A model generated the notes under the pieces. That model saw nothing but the letters and a program-made list of their open reading frames with translations. It was not told the DNA's origin and did no database searches. From Heterotrichella gracilis (Eukaryota > Sar > Xanthophyceae > Tribonematales > Xanthonemataceae), in the NCBI GenBank assembly GCA_032358255.1, contig JAULBX010019190.1, forward strand, positions 1 to 64,000: a stretch of 64,000 bases of DNA. Reading direction: 5' to 3'. The position numbers and the translations under genes are program-made. Every line of letters starts with the position of its first letter. Within the stretch, counting starts at the first letter, position 1. Positions 46,606 through 57,949 of the stretch are shown here, piece after piece.

Positions 46606-49600
46606 TCACCGCATGCGCTCCCCAGTCAGCCGCTGCCCATCCCACAGGCAGTACAGCTGCGCGCGTGGGCCCACCTCATCCAGCGCGTACTGCACATACC
46701 GCCTGCCATCCAGTTCCCGGTCCCCGTTGATGTGCGTGTGGCCGTACACATGCACGTCGGAGCAAAGGGCCCGGATTTGGGGGTCTATCTCCTTGCAGCC
46801 CACCGCCTTGCCCAGCTCCCGCACGTAGGGGGAGAAAGGGAGCTCGGGGCGGGGGAGGAAGTGGCTCATGGTGAACATGATGTCGTCCTGCAAAAGGGGG
46901 GCCTAGGAATGGGATTGGGGATGTTTGGATAGCAGGAGTGCACCTGGTTAAACCACAATTTCCCTTTCCTATTTTGCGTAAACTATATGCCAATCCTCAG
47001 ACGATGAAAACAAGAGTGGCATACAGTGTATGAATACATCTATCGACTCATTTTCCCTTTAATACGCCAGTATCATCCATTATCTGTTGCTGCGCCCTGC
47101 TTACCTTGCCCCGCTTGTACTCCTGCACCCGCGTGTCGTTCATCTTGAGCATGAAGGTCCACCACTCCTGCTCCCTGATGGGCCAGGTGCAGAAGGTGTC
47201 GAAGCGCATCTGGCCAGGCTGGGGGTCGCGCTCGTCAAAGGAGGAATTATACCTGCATGGCAGACCAGGGTTGGGAATCTAATCCTATTCGGGCTGAGGG
47301 CTGCGCTTGTCAGAAAAGTTCTTGTATCTGCGGTGTAGGGTTTAGGTGTATGTTTAGGTTTTAGAAGATTTTTTCTAGGGTGAGGGGTGATCTGGTCATA
47401 GAAGCGTTGTACTGCAGGGTGGGCGGGGTTTAACCTAACTAGGGGTTTGGGCTCTATATATATTTTGATATGGATAGTGTAGGGTTCTGGGCGACCCTCT
47501 TTATATTGTATGCCATGGTACCATGCGCGCTCACCATGAGAACAGTGGCACCACCCACATGCCCTGCGCCACCTCAGCAGGTCCAGTGTCCACCCCCAGA
47601 TCATCGCACATATCCAGCAGGGCCAGCAGCCTAGTCGATGTGCGTGCAAGACTATGGGAAAAACCCACTGCAGTGGTGTTAGACATGCTACTGAACACTA
47701 TTCAATCTTAAGTGCACATGTGCCACGCTCACCATGAGAACAGCGGCACCACCCACATGCCCTGCGCCACCTCAGCAGGGCCTGTGTCCACCCCCAGATC
47801 ATCGCACATATCCAGCAGGGCCAGCAGCTTGCACATGGAGTCGGGGAACCGCTGGTCCTCCAGCCCCGGCCGCACCCACAGGTCGTGGTTCCCAGGGGTG
47901 AAGAATACGCGGCGGAAACGGGACTTTAGCTCTGAGAGGGCTGTGCGCACAGCTGCGTAGGTGTCGCCGACATCCCCTGTGGATGGGTGTAAGTTCGCAT
48001 CACATACCGTGCCATAGTCTGAGGAATGGCTGATGGTATGATGCAGTTGCATATCATTGATCTCAGCCCTGAGTTCCAATCCAGACTGAGTTGTGTAAGT
48101 GTGGCTATAGCTCTTTACGAGGGTATAAATTCAGTACTACATAAAATATAAACAAGATATTAATATTAATACGTTGTGTTTCCTCCCCTACCTGCCACCA
48201 GTATCACGTCCTTTTGGTAGTCGCTCATGCTCAGGCCCGTGCACCACGCTAGGTTGTCGTGCTGGTCCACGTGCATGTCAGACACACAGAACACACGCGT
48301 GGAGGAGCGAGGCACCCCAGAGTGCAGCGCGTAGCGGCCCTGGTGGCGCTGCAGGGCGGCGTGTGATTCCCAGTTCAGCAGCTGGCGCAGCACGGGCACG
48401 CGTGCTGCTGCCAGATGGCGGGCTGCCTCGGGGTTGGCTGCAGTTGGGGAAGGGTTTAGGGTTCTAGGGAGTAGGGTGTGGCACAAGTGGGGTTCTAGGG
48501 TAGTGGCGATTGCCGCGTCAGCAGTTGGTGCAGCAGGGGAACCCGTGCCACAGCCATGTGGCGTGCTGCATTGGGGTCAAAGGCTTGGGAGGCAAGTGGC
48601 TAGGGTTTTGAAGGTTGGGCTTAGGTTTGCTGGTGGTGGCGGGGTGTGTTGCAGGTGCTGCTCCAAGGCGGCGTGTGATTGCCATGCCAGCAGATTCATG
48701 CAGCAGAGCCTGCTCTAGGGTCTTTCTCACACAGCAGCTTGCCCCACCTTTACTGCATTTGACCACGCCATTGGACAGCACCGCATATGCAGACTCGGGC
48801 ATGTTGGCGAGCTGCAGTGCCTGGCCTGCAGCAAGGTACCCCTCCACCTTGGTGGGCTGGCCAGCCATCAACTCCTGTGCCTGCTGCAGGGCCGCAAGCA
48901 GCTTCTCCTCCGTCATCCCTCCTTGTCCAGCCCCGGGGTCGTCCTGGGGCGATTCCTGTTGGACGGGGTGAAACAGGTGATCCTATTCTTTGTTGAGAAT
49001 ATGCTTGTGTGCAGGGCTGGCACACGGCATATAGGGGCGCATCCCAAGAGAGGAGCTAAGGTTGTTAAGGTTAATCCTACTACTTTTGCCTGTTAATTCC
49101 CAAGCTTCTTTTTTTCCAATGGTTTTTGCTATGACAAAGAAGTCGATTGGTATTATGATAAATTGAAGTGTAATCCACGTCCCATACCGTGTCCAACTTC
49201 TGTTGATGGAGGTGGTCGGCGGCGCCTGATGCAGTGGTGGAGGGTGCGCCATGTGTCGCATTGCCATTGGTCAAGGCTGAGGCTGCTGAGGCACACGGCA
49301 TATAGGGGTGCATTGCTTGGGACAGGGGAGATAAGCCTGTTACCTTGTATTTGACTGCTTTCGTATATTTTCATTCTCTTAAAACAAAGCCAACAATCCC
49401 TCCAATCACCCACATGCGCAGTGATATCCTCCCAACCAGTGACGGGAGTTTGATTTGTTTTCTATTTATTTAGTTGTATGTTTTTTTATTTACTATGTCA
49501 AAACCATCATTTGGTAAAAACGAAGTTGACGAAAGTCCATTCTCCCTACCGTGTTCAAATTTTGTTGCTGGAGGTGGTGGGCGGGCCCTGATGCAGAGGT

Positions 49601-52252
49601 GGTGGGCGCGCCATGTGTCGCGCCACCATTGGTCGAGGCGGGTGCTGCTGAGGCAGGGGTGGTGGCTTCATCAGGGGGTGGATGCTGCTTCTTCTGCGCC
49701 TGGTGCTGCGCTGCAAGTACCCTGTTGCACCATCAGGGGACTGATCAGGGCTAAGTCCCCAGTGCCACATCCTACACACCCTTGATGAAGACACAAAAGC
49801 GTCGGCGTGTGCACCTAGGCAGGGCCAAGTGGGAAATGCTTTTCCTAGGCCGTCCATTGGCAATGCACCCCTCCAATTTTGTTTTCCTTGGTGTCCTCCC
49901 ACATGCACTACTTCAGCCCCACACTGAAGCCCCATCCCCACCTGCACCTGCACCTGCACCCTACCCTCACCTGCAATGCTCCAACCCCTTTTTGAACTCA
50001 GCGTTGCGCGGCTCAATGGTGAGCGCCTTCTCGTACGCCTTCTCACACTGCAACAGGAGCACAAGAACGCAAGTCTCAAACCAAACACAAGTTCTTGAAC
50101 AAAACTTTCACGCTGTCTCGTCCAAGAACGGATATGCATGTGCTCTGACTCAGAGGAGGGTTGGGCAATCTGTGATTCACAGCAATTCAGTAGCCAAAGC
50201 ATGTGATCCTCAATTTACATTGGCTGGCAAGCAATATATCAGCCCATATAAAATATTCTTGTGGAATCCCACCTGAGCGTACTGTCCCAGCAGCATGTGC
50301 GCATGCGCCTTGCGCCCCCAGCCCTTGCCCCAGTCGGGGTGCAGCTCTATGCACCTGTCAGCGTCCTCCAGTGCCCCCTCCCAGTGGTGCTCTAGATGCT
50401 TGCCACCTGGCAGGTTGACATGGGCGCAGGAAGAATGTCACACATGCATGCTGCAGCGCCATGTGAATACATTTTTATTTTTTTTTGGTTGAACCACTCC
50501 CAGTACGAGTGGTTACCATTCAACATGCGGGCATATGATGCAGAGCTAATTGTGCATGCAATTCCCTCCAGCCTAGCCACATGGTCTCACCTGCTTTTGC
50601 TCGTGCAGCAGACCGGTTGCTATACAGCTTGGCCATATCATCAGAAAAGTGGGGGGTGGCAGTCGCTGCAACACCAACAAGCAAAATGGAGTTAATTTGA
50701 CCCTAGAATGTTTTTCTGCAAGGGATAAAAGGCCTGCCCTTGCATTGTTTGCGAATGGATATGATGCGACAGTAAGGCATGTGCTGGGTAGGCCAGATTC
50801 AATAGGCATGACATGTTTGCTTGGCATGATAGCATGTGCTACTGCTTGCGCCTCACATGGTATCCTTGCTATTGCTGCAGTGTACTGCGCCACTGCCAGC
50901 TCGTAGTCCCCATCGTGCAAGGCGCCCTTGCCCCGCTCCCTGTCACTGGAGCCGTGGTTGCGAGACCGAATCACCTGCAAAGGTCAGATGCGAGGTTACA
51001 AGCTTCCGGGTTTACAGATTGTACGACAGCCACCAGACTCGCCATCCACCGTTGTTATCCACCTGCGCCTTAGCAAGCTTGTCATCAAAGTATTCACTCT
51101 TTTGATCCGCCCCAAGCATGCTTTCATCCCGCCAGCTTCAGCTCCAGGAGGATCTGATTGGGCCCTGGCTGTTGACCACGAGGCCTTTTCAACCATTTTT
51201 ACTTTATCCAGCATTTTTTTGTTCATTATCATTATCTCTACTGTTTACCTTCCGTAATGTAAATTAGAAGTGAAAGCAAATTGAAAGTAAAAGTAATTTC
51301 AAAGGAAAAGTAAATCACCTTCTCCAGCATTTGGTTGAGGGTTGGGTCCTGACTGTTGACCGCCAGGCCCTCCAGCAGCACCTTCTCAGCCTCCATGTGG
51401 CGGGAAAGGTACATCAGCGATTGGCCGTGGAGCGCAAAGCCCTGCATCCACCGCCCGCGCGCCTTGAGGCCCCTGCGCAAGGCAGTGGACAAGGCCGAGG
51501 AACAAGAATCAGTATGGAGAAGGGCAATGGGGGCAACGGAAGAGGATACAAGTGCACATAGACTACAACAGGCGGCATCACAGGGGCAGGGCATCGCCTC
51601 ACAGGAACAGGGCCGTGCCCTTTGATTGGTTGAATGCAATAGTACTGCCACACAGCGACAAGCTTGCAACCGTGCTGCAGGGCGTCTGCTCCTGACCACG
51701 ATGCAACATGGCCTAGTGGTGGTACATGTTTTGTTGGATACGTCAGACCTGCATTGCGTAATGGACTACTGCAAGGTGGAACTGTGTGTTTGGTGTGTGG
51801 TACCTGATTGCCAGCTGTAGGGCATCTTCGTATCTGCAAAGCTTCAGCAGGCAGGTTCCCTTTCTGCCCCAGAGGTGTAAGTCGTCGGGTGAAGATTTCA
51901 GCACCTGTGGAACAACAAAGCGAGCTTGCAGCCACAGCCACAGCCACTGCCACTGCCACTGCCACTGCCACTGCCACTGCCACTGCCACAGCCACAGCCA
52001 CAGCCATAGCCACAGCCACAGCCACAGCCACAGCCACGGCCACAGCCACAACCACAGCCACAGCCACAGCCACAGCCACAGCCACAGCCATAGCCACACC
52101 TACACCCACACCCACAGCATGCAAGCAGGGTTGGCTTGACCAGGTTGTCAAAAGTTGAAGCACACCTCGTCAATTCCAGCCAAGGCTTTGGACCAGTCAC
52201 CGTCCTTGAAGTACGCATCAGCAGAGGCTCTGGCACTTTTGGAGTCGTGCAT
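46606..52252 (-). CDS. TPR protein fused to calcineurin-like metallophosphoesterase
   Basis: Fourteen exons: 52166-52252, 51804-51904, 51319-51472, 51063-51098, 50857-50974, 50591-50665, 50273-50406, 49971-50047, 49550-49721, 48754-48955, 48192-48437, 47733-47976, 47105-47252, 46606-46887. They sum to 2076 bases, 691 residues, with every junction in phase. The N-terminal half has tandem TPR repeats like HOP/STI1 co-chaperones (ADAYFKDGDWSKALAGIDE; LYSNRSAARAKAG; ALEDADRCIELHPDWGKGWG; AYEKALTIEPRN). A Gln/Pro/Ala-rich linker follows, then another TPR-like helix pair (ESAYAVLSNGV). The C-terminal half is a complete metallophosphoesterase: VFCVSDMHVD, VILVAGDVGD, FFTPGNHDLW, TMSHFLP and VYGHTHINGD supply the two-metal ligands. 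It differs from PP5 phosphatase, so the substrate is unknown; the TPRs may dock Hsp70/Hsp90 or another partner. Could be two genes, but the linker exons join both halves in frame. Confidence 0.82.
47524..47640 (-). repeat. Duplicate of phosphoesterase exon end with donor
   Basis: Nearly identical to the end of exon 47733-47976 (VDTGPAEVAQGMWVVPLFSW and the GTGAGC donor), placed about 200 bases downstream in the following intron. It has no acceptor of its own in a matching position. Confidence 0.85.
48500..48725 (-). repeat. Decayed echo of phosphoesterase exon
   Basis: The intron repeats, in two or more pieces, the start of exon 48192-48437: DPNAARHMAVARVPLLHQLL versus NPEAARHLAAARVPVLRQLL, and LLAWQSHAALEQHL versus LLNWESHAALQRHQ. 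TTTAGGG-like bases lie between the true exon and the echo. Confidence 0.75.
49015..49670 (-). repeat. Tandem duplication of linker exon and flanking intron
   Basis: The end of linker exon 49550-49721 (THGAPTTSASG) is repeated at about 49188-49300 (THGAPSTTASG) with its own GTATGG donor. Flanking intron words such as cacacggcatataggggtgc also occur twice. The period is about 300-360 bases. The second copy could serve as an optional exon. Confidence 0.7.
51925..52110. repeat. GCCACA hexanucleotide microsatellite
   Basis: About 30 units of gccaca/gccact with a few variants lie in intron 1 of the TPR-phosphoesterase gene. All frames through it are open, giving spurious His-Ser, Ala-Thr and Trp-Leu repeats, but the exon phases exclude it from the protein. 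Confidence 0.9.
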
Positions 52253-53412
52253 TGTGCCCCGCGAGCGGACTGAGTGAGGAAGTCAAGGCCAACCACCCTT
52301 ACGGCATGTCTTCAGGCATGTGGGGGCAGATTCCCTTAGGTACTTTGTGCTGCAACCTGGATCATATGGGGCCAATCAGAACCGCTCGTATTTGCAGGCG
52401 TGCCACCGGGGTGTGTTCTCCGGACCAAAGCAGGTGGACTGCAGTCCGCTACTAGCCCGCAAAAGTATGGCATATTGTTAGTATGTGCTAGAACACAGAG
52501 ACCTCCCACAGTGAGCACTTTATTAAAGGTGACAGTCTTTAGTCCTGTGCGATATCGGGTGAAGTCACGCACTCACCACTGGTTGGTACATGGGCAAGCA
52601 CCTGGGCAAGCACCCAGTCGCTAAAACGCCTTCAACCTGCTCCCATATAAACAACCTGGCTTCGTCTTGTTTCGTGAAAGAGTTTGTGGGTATTTCTTGT
52701 TCGCATCCATCTCGATTTGGCTCTTGGAGGAGCCAAGTGTCGTGCACCCTTCCCGTTTCTAATGCATCGCCCCTTGCATGCCAATGCATGCATGCATTGT
52801 TTGTTGCGTTGCAACACTAAAGAACCCACAAACCAGAAGACCTATCTATTGGCAGTCTCAAACATCACCATTGCCAAGTACCTCCCAGTGACCTTTATGA
52901 GGTGATGGTGTCATTCTTTGACGGGTACAGTCTCGCTGACCACTGGAACCATCGTAGCTTTTGCCTCACACAAGACGCTATGTTGGTCCCTCGTACGACA
53001 TCGAGCAGTTGCCGTACCTAGCACCTCTCAGAAGGCTCTTCAAACCGGAGAGAAACACCCCGTACCCTGTTCCTCTATAGACACACACCGTCATAACAGT
53101 GCTGCCAGGTGACATATAGCGGCCTTCAACACACATGCACACAAGAGCTAACCTTCGTCACTTTTAAGCCTTTCATATTGGAGTGCAACACTCAGCCTAC
53201 CAGTGCCGCGCCGGGTGTTGACACACCATATCCATGCATATGCACCACTCTTCAGCCTTTACAAACCTGCCCAACACGCTTTGCGCATACCCACAACCAC
53301 CACACCGCAACTCCTGATACTTTTTAGAAAAAGTTACAACAACGCACCCGTTTGTAACACCGCATGCCACACCAACTGCAGGCCACCTGGCTTGCACCCG
53401 AAGCTTGCCGCC
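52253..53412. promoter_or_regulatory. Divergent promoter region between TPR-phosphoesterase and DCP2
   Basis: The two genes start 1160 bases apart on opposite strands, so both promoters are here. TGCATGCATGCAT is present near 52785. No coding region was recognised. Confidence 0.5.
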
Positions 53413-56155
53413 ATGAGTGGCAACATTATGCCCAGCAACGAGCTGTTGGAGGAGCTATGCACCCGCTTCATACTCAACGTACCTCCCGAGGAACTCGAGT
53501 AAGCCAATTTCCGACCTTACAACCCCTTGCTCCCCTTGCATCAGTGTCACAATATAAACGGCGGAAGCCGGCTTCATCGGCAACTGCAGGGCTTTTCCCC
53601 CCATAAACGGATTGTAACAACAGCTAACGCCCTATATGCATGCATTGTCATGCCATTCGCTCTCCATTTCCGTGACCCTGACCAACACTGCTGCTCCCCT
53701 TTTCATCCACTCATGCATTACACTCATGCTATTGCAATGGCTGGTGGCAACCCTAAACCCTCAACTCCCTGCCCCTGTTCTTGCATGTGCTATCCCTTCA
53801 CGCTGCCGTAGATCTTGTCCTTGTCCTGCGTGTGCCTAAACCTTAAGTGCAGCCCCTTGACCTCCTCGCTGCGTTGGGCATTACAACGTGGCTGCCTTGC
53901 TTGGCCAGCACAGCGAAAGCTTCCTGCCTGGTGCATGCTCATTGTGAATTCCGGTGTAATACATGTATTTTTGACATGTTGTACGCCCCTTGCAGGTCTT
54001 TTGAGCGCCTGCTGTTCCTGGTGGAGCAGGCGCACTGGTACTATGAGGTGGGGCAAAACCCTACACCCTACAAATTAAACCCTACACCCTGCAGACGCAT
54101 TCCTAAGCCGTACACCCGACACCCAGACAACAAAGTGCAGTAGTACTGCCATGGGCGTCAAGGCAATGCAACAACCCTGCATACTGCACTTAACCCAGAT
54201 AAGTCCTGGCAAGCCTTGCATCATATGTGCGCTTGGCTGGACCCGATAAATTGAACTCTGTGGCGGGAAACTGTCACAAACTGAGGTTATTCTCCTTCCA
54301 GGATTTCAGCCGTGAGCATGACCGCAGCCTCAAGTACCTTTCCCTCAAGGAGTTCAGCACACTCATTTTCAAGCAGTGCCCAGGACTGGCACCATACCAA
54401 GTGCAGCTGGACCAGATCTACCTGCGTTTCCAGGTAGGTTAGTTAGCTACATGCATTCCAGCAATGCAGCCAGATTAGCAGTCAGTCTTGCACATGCGGC
54501 GCCAAGCAGCGCTTTCCTGGCGGTTCCAGGTGGGGGCCCTGAACGTGACAACACTAGGTGGGGGATTTTGTAAATGGCAACCGTGAACCCTAAAGCCTAG
54601 GCTCAAGGTACCATACCAGTAAGCCCTGATGGAACCCTAAACACTACCAGATTAGGCCCCTGAATCTGTCATGAGAACCATGGCGACCCCTGATGGAAAC
54701 CTACACATGCTGGACTGGATTCATGCCACCATCCTCCCGTGGACCCACGCTCCCCACTCCAAATGTTGCAGCAATTTAAGCAGAGCGTGCCGGTCATGGG
54801 GGGCATCATTTTGGACCCCTCCCTGGACAAGGCCCTGCTGGTCAAGGGGTGGAAGAGCGGGGCGGGGTGGGGCTTCCCAAGGGGCAAAATCGCAAAAGAC
54901 GAGGTGGATTCAGAGTGCGCCATCAGGGAGGTCATGGAGGAGACTGGGTTTGACATGCGGTCCAGGCTGGTGGAGGAGGATTTCATTGAGGTAAACCCTA
55001 AAACCTAAACCCTACACCCTAAAACTAAACCCCAAGCCCTAAACTCTAGGAGGGTGTGTTCTGAGTGCGGCATCAGAAATGTTTTACCAAACGAGCACTG
55101 TCCATTCGCTCCATCCGCCCCAACCCCTTGAACCTTGACCTAGAGTTTTCATTTTCTAAGCCTGCCTACACCCTCGAATCCTGACCTACGGGCATCCCTA
55201 GGGTAGACCGAAGAAAACCCTCGGCGCTGACTCCTAACTTGGGGTTTTCCTTTCCTTGCAGCTCACCCTCGGCCAGCAGCGCAGTAAGCTGTACATCATC
55301 CAGGGCGTACCTGATGACACCGCATTTGCCCCCACAGTGCGCAAGGAGATTGGGGCCATTGCCTGGCACAGGGTGGAGGACCTCCCGACCAATAAGGAGG
55401 AGGCGGGGCTCGTGTATCAGGTAAGGGTTTTGGGGTTTGGCGGTGCAGGGTGGACATGCGATCGGTGTTGCCGTGCTAGGTGCGATACTAATATGCAAAT
55501 CATCCACCCAAGGGTCCAAGGGTTCAGACCATGCACCATCCACAACTGAGCTAAAGGGATTGCTTTATTGCAGAACGAACAAGGGGAGCGCCACCGATTC
55601 TTCATGATCTACCCCTACACCAAGCCGCTCAAGCGCTGGATAAAGAAGAGGAAGTCAAAGGCGGGCGCCGCCGCCGCAGCTGCCGCAGCCCTCAGGGGCC
55701 TAAATGCAGCAGGGGCCTCTCGAGGGGGTGCCAATTTCTCGACCGCAGCGGGGGTGAATGCCAGAGGGGGGCAAAGCGGTGCAGGAGGCGCACAACAGCA
55801 GCAGAGGGGAGGAATGGCTACCCCCCTTGGGACCCGCCCGCCACACACAACCACCTCATCCCCCACAGGCCCACAGCCCGCGCCAGCACACACCCCACAG
55901 CAGCAGCACCACGTGCGATTTCAGGGCACGGCATCACCATCCACATCCACTCGGAACGGTGCGCCTGATGGCCCAGCTTCCATCCCCTTGCATTCCTTCT
56001 TCTCCTCTCCTGGCGATGCCTCCCAGTCCCCTCCGATGGCCCCACACCAGGCCCCACCGGTGGTGGTTTTGCCGCAGCCGCCTCCCATGATGCCTGCATT
56101 CCAGCTTGACAGGTCAGCGGTGATGTCAGCAGTGGTTGCCAAGCTAAGGGGATGA
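53413..56155 (+). CDS. DCP2: mRNA-decapping enzyme subunit 2
   Basis: Hydrolyses the m7G cap in 5'-to-3' mRNA decay, in cytoplasmic P-bodies with DCP1. Exons: 53413-53498, 53996-54047, 54302-54433, 54772-54990, 55262-55420, 55574-56155; 1230 bases, 409 residues. The N-terminal regulatory domain is helical and starts ELLEELCTRFILNVPPEELE, with the family pattern QAHWYYEDF. The Nudix domain follows: VPVMGGIILD, then the Nudix box GFPRGKIAKDEVDSECAIRE with VMEETGFD, which has all metal-binding Glu residues. Box B is in KRWIKKRK context (FFMIYPYTKPLKRWIKKRKS). The tail of about 170 residues is disordered, rich in Ala, Gln and Pro, and ends FQLDRSAVMSAVVAKLRG, a possible short binding helix. The start ATG has a good context (gccgccatgag). 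Confidence 0.95.
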
Positions 56156-57949
56156 TGTCATGCAAGTCGATGGCAGAGTACAGTCTGTGCTGCGGTTGAT
56201 GGGGGGCCGTGGCGGGTGTTGGTGTGTTGTGCAAGGGGCATGTTTTGTGCCTGACCACATGTGGAAAGCTATGATTGAAAGTGTCTGTAACGATATGTAC
56301 ACAATTTACGTAGCCAGGAGTTACATGCTTCGTTGTGGGTGATCCACAATGCGAGGGAAAGTTAGGCGGGGTGTTTCAAGCAATGCGTGGCATTGCCATC
56401 ACGGGGTGCTTCACGCAAGCAACCACGCAACCCGTTGGCATCGCGTCTTGTAGTTTTGTAATGCGTTGATCACAATCAGGCCTGCTGCAATAACCACTGG
56501 CAGTCCACACAATATCTTATCTCAATAAAGCTACTAATGCAAGCAAATACTATTGCAGTGTAAAGTTTTCATGTGGGGACATGCGTGAAAACTAGGCTGC
56601 CAACGACCCATCGACGATTTATACCAGTGATAGAGGTTGCGTGGGAGTGCTAGCTGGTGTAAGTCACTCGCTGGTCGTGGTTCCAGAGGTTGGCTGGGCA
56701 TAGAAGGAACTAGCGACTAGGGTTTTGAGGGTTTTACGACGCACCCTTGGGCCAGGTATGCATCCTGCTGCATGTGATATACGTGTACGCAGGTCTCAGC
56801 AGTGTTTTCAAGGGAAAATCTGTTTCGCAACAGCATCACGATAAGGGGTTTCACAACTGGGTACCCGCACATGTGCAGCTGTAACAGCTGACGTGATGCA
56901 TGCTTGCATTTAACTCTTGCAGGTACGTTGTCATCAGTGTCGTGGCGTTACGCATAGTGTGTGTTGTACTATTGCAAGAGCGATGTCAGCAGCTGCTGTC
57001 GTTCACTGTTGCTGGGTATTTGCGTGGGGCATCATGTACCTCGTGCACCCAGACGCATCATGCAGTTGTTTCGCAGTGCACGTGATGCCTAGACCCATCT
57101 TGCAGTCCCACTCAGTGCACACTCAAGCAGGCCCACCTTGCGATTAATCCTCAGGTCCCAGACCTGGGTAGGGTGACTGTCCTTTGCAGGAAATATCACC
57201 GACCCCTGTATCATACATCAGGCACGCATGTGTACATATGTTCACAGCCTGCATCGGGCATGTGAGCTACATGTGCATAGCATTCAACACCAACCCCCTG
57301 GATCGATACCATAGCATATGCCAGGCTTCATCATAGCGTACATCAGGCACCATCATAGCATACATCGGGCATGAGAGCTACATGAGCAGTCAATCTCGTG
57401 CAAGCCTCCAGGTACCTTCACGCGAGGCCTACACCGAGGATCCCCTACCCCTCCGGTGCACCGCTCTCTGCCCAAGCATGGCAGGTGGACCTCAAGCCTC
57501 CATTGGCCAAGGGCCAAAGCGCTGTGGAAGTGACAGTGGACGCGGGTGAGCCATATAACGTGCCCCATGGTGGTTTCTAAACCCGCTCTTTGCACCCGCC
57601 CAGTTGCTGCCTTGTGCACAGTTGGAGCGGTGGAGCTTGACTGAAACCAGCAGCAGTGTACCCTCTTTAGGATCTCGAATGCAACCACCCTGCACCTGAT
57701 ACAAGAGCTGCGATCCTATCAGGTGCAGCCTCTGGCATCATACCAGCAGGGTTCTGTGAGGGTTCCTCTAGGATTCTGCACACCGCACCACACCGTCACG
57801 TGTGACAGCGCGTTGACCATGGAAAAGTTGCCATATGCTCACGTTTCTGCAGGGACACTCATTAACTGTGGGAATGCGGTTAGAAAAGTTGTGGTGAACC
57901 TGCACCCAGCGAGGTTGAACCTCACCCCCTCCTAGGGTATTTCGGACCC
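56156..57949. other. Intergenic, minisatellite and one doubtful exon
   Basis: Holds the DCP2 3' UTR and the promoter of the next gene. Bases 57240-57385 carry imperfect repeats of catcatagcatacatcgggc and gagctacatg. A frame at 57398-57547 ends at a GTGAGC donor and has mixed hydrophilic sequence, but it could not be joined to the downstream gene. Confidence 0.45.
57240..57385. repeat. Imperfect minisatellite
   Basis: Units containing gcatacatcgggcatgagag and variants (gcgtacatcaggcaccatca) repeat three to four times in intergenic DNA. Confidence 0.65.

Noticed and set aside
51743-52163. Long repetitive frames (Ala-Val, Trp-Leu, His-Ser repeats) on both strands
   Set aside because: They are produced by the GCCACA microsatellite; exon phases place it in an intron.
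53790-54056. Minus-strand frame within a DCP2 intron
   Set aside because: Shadow frame with no support; DCP2 exons on the plus strand explain the region.
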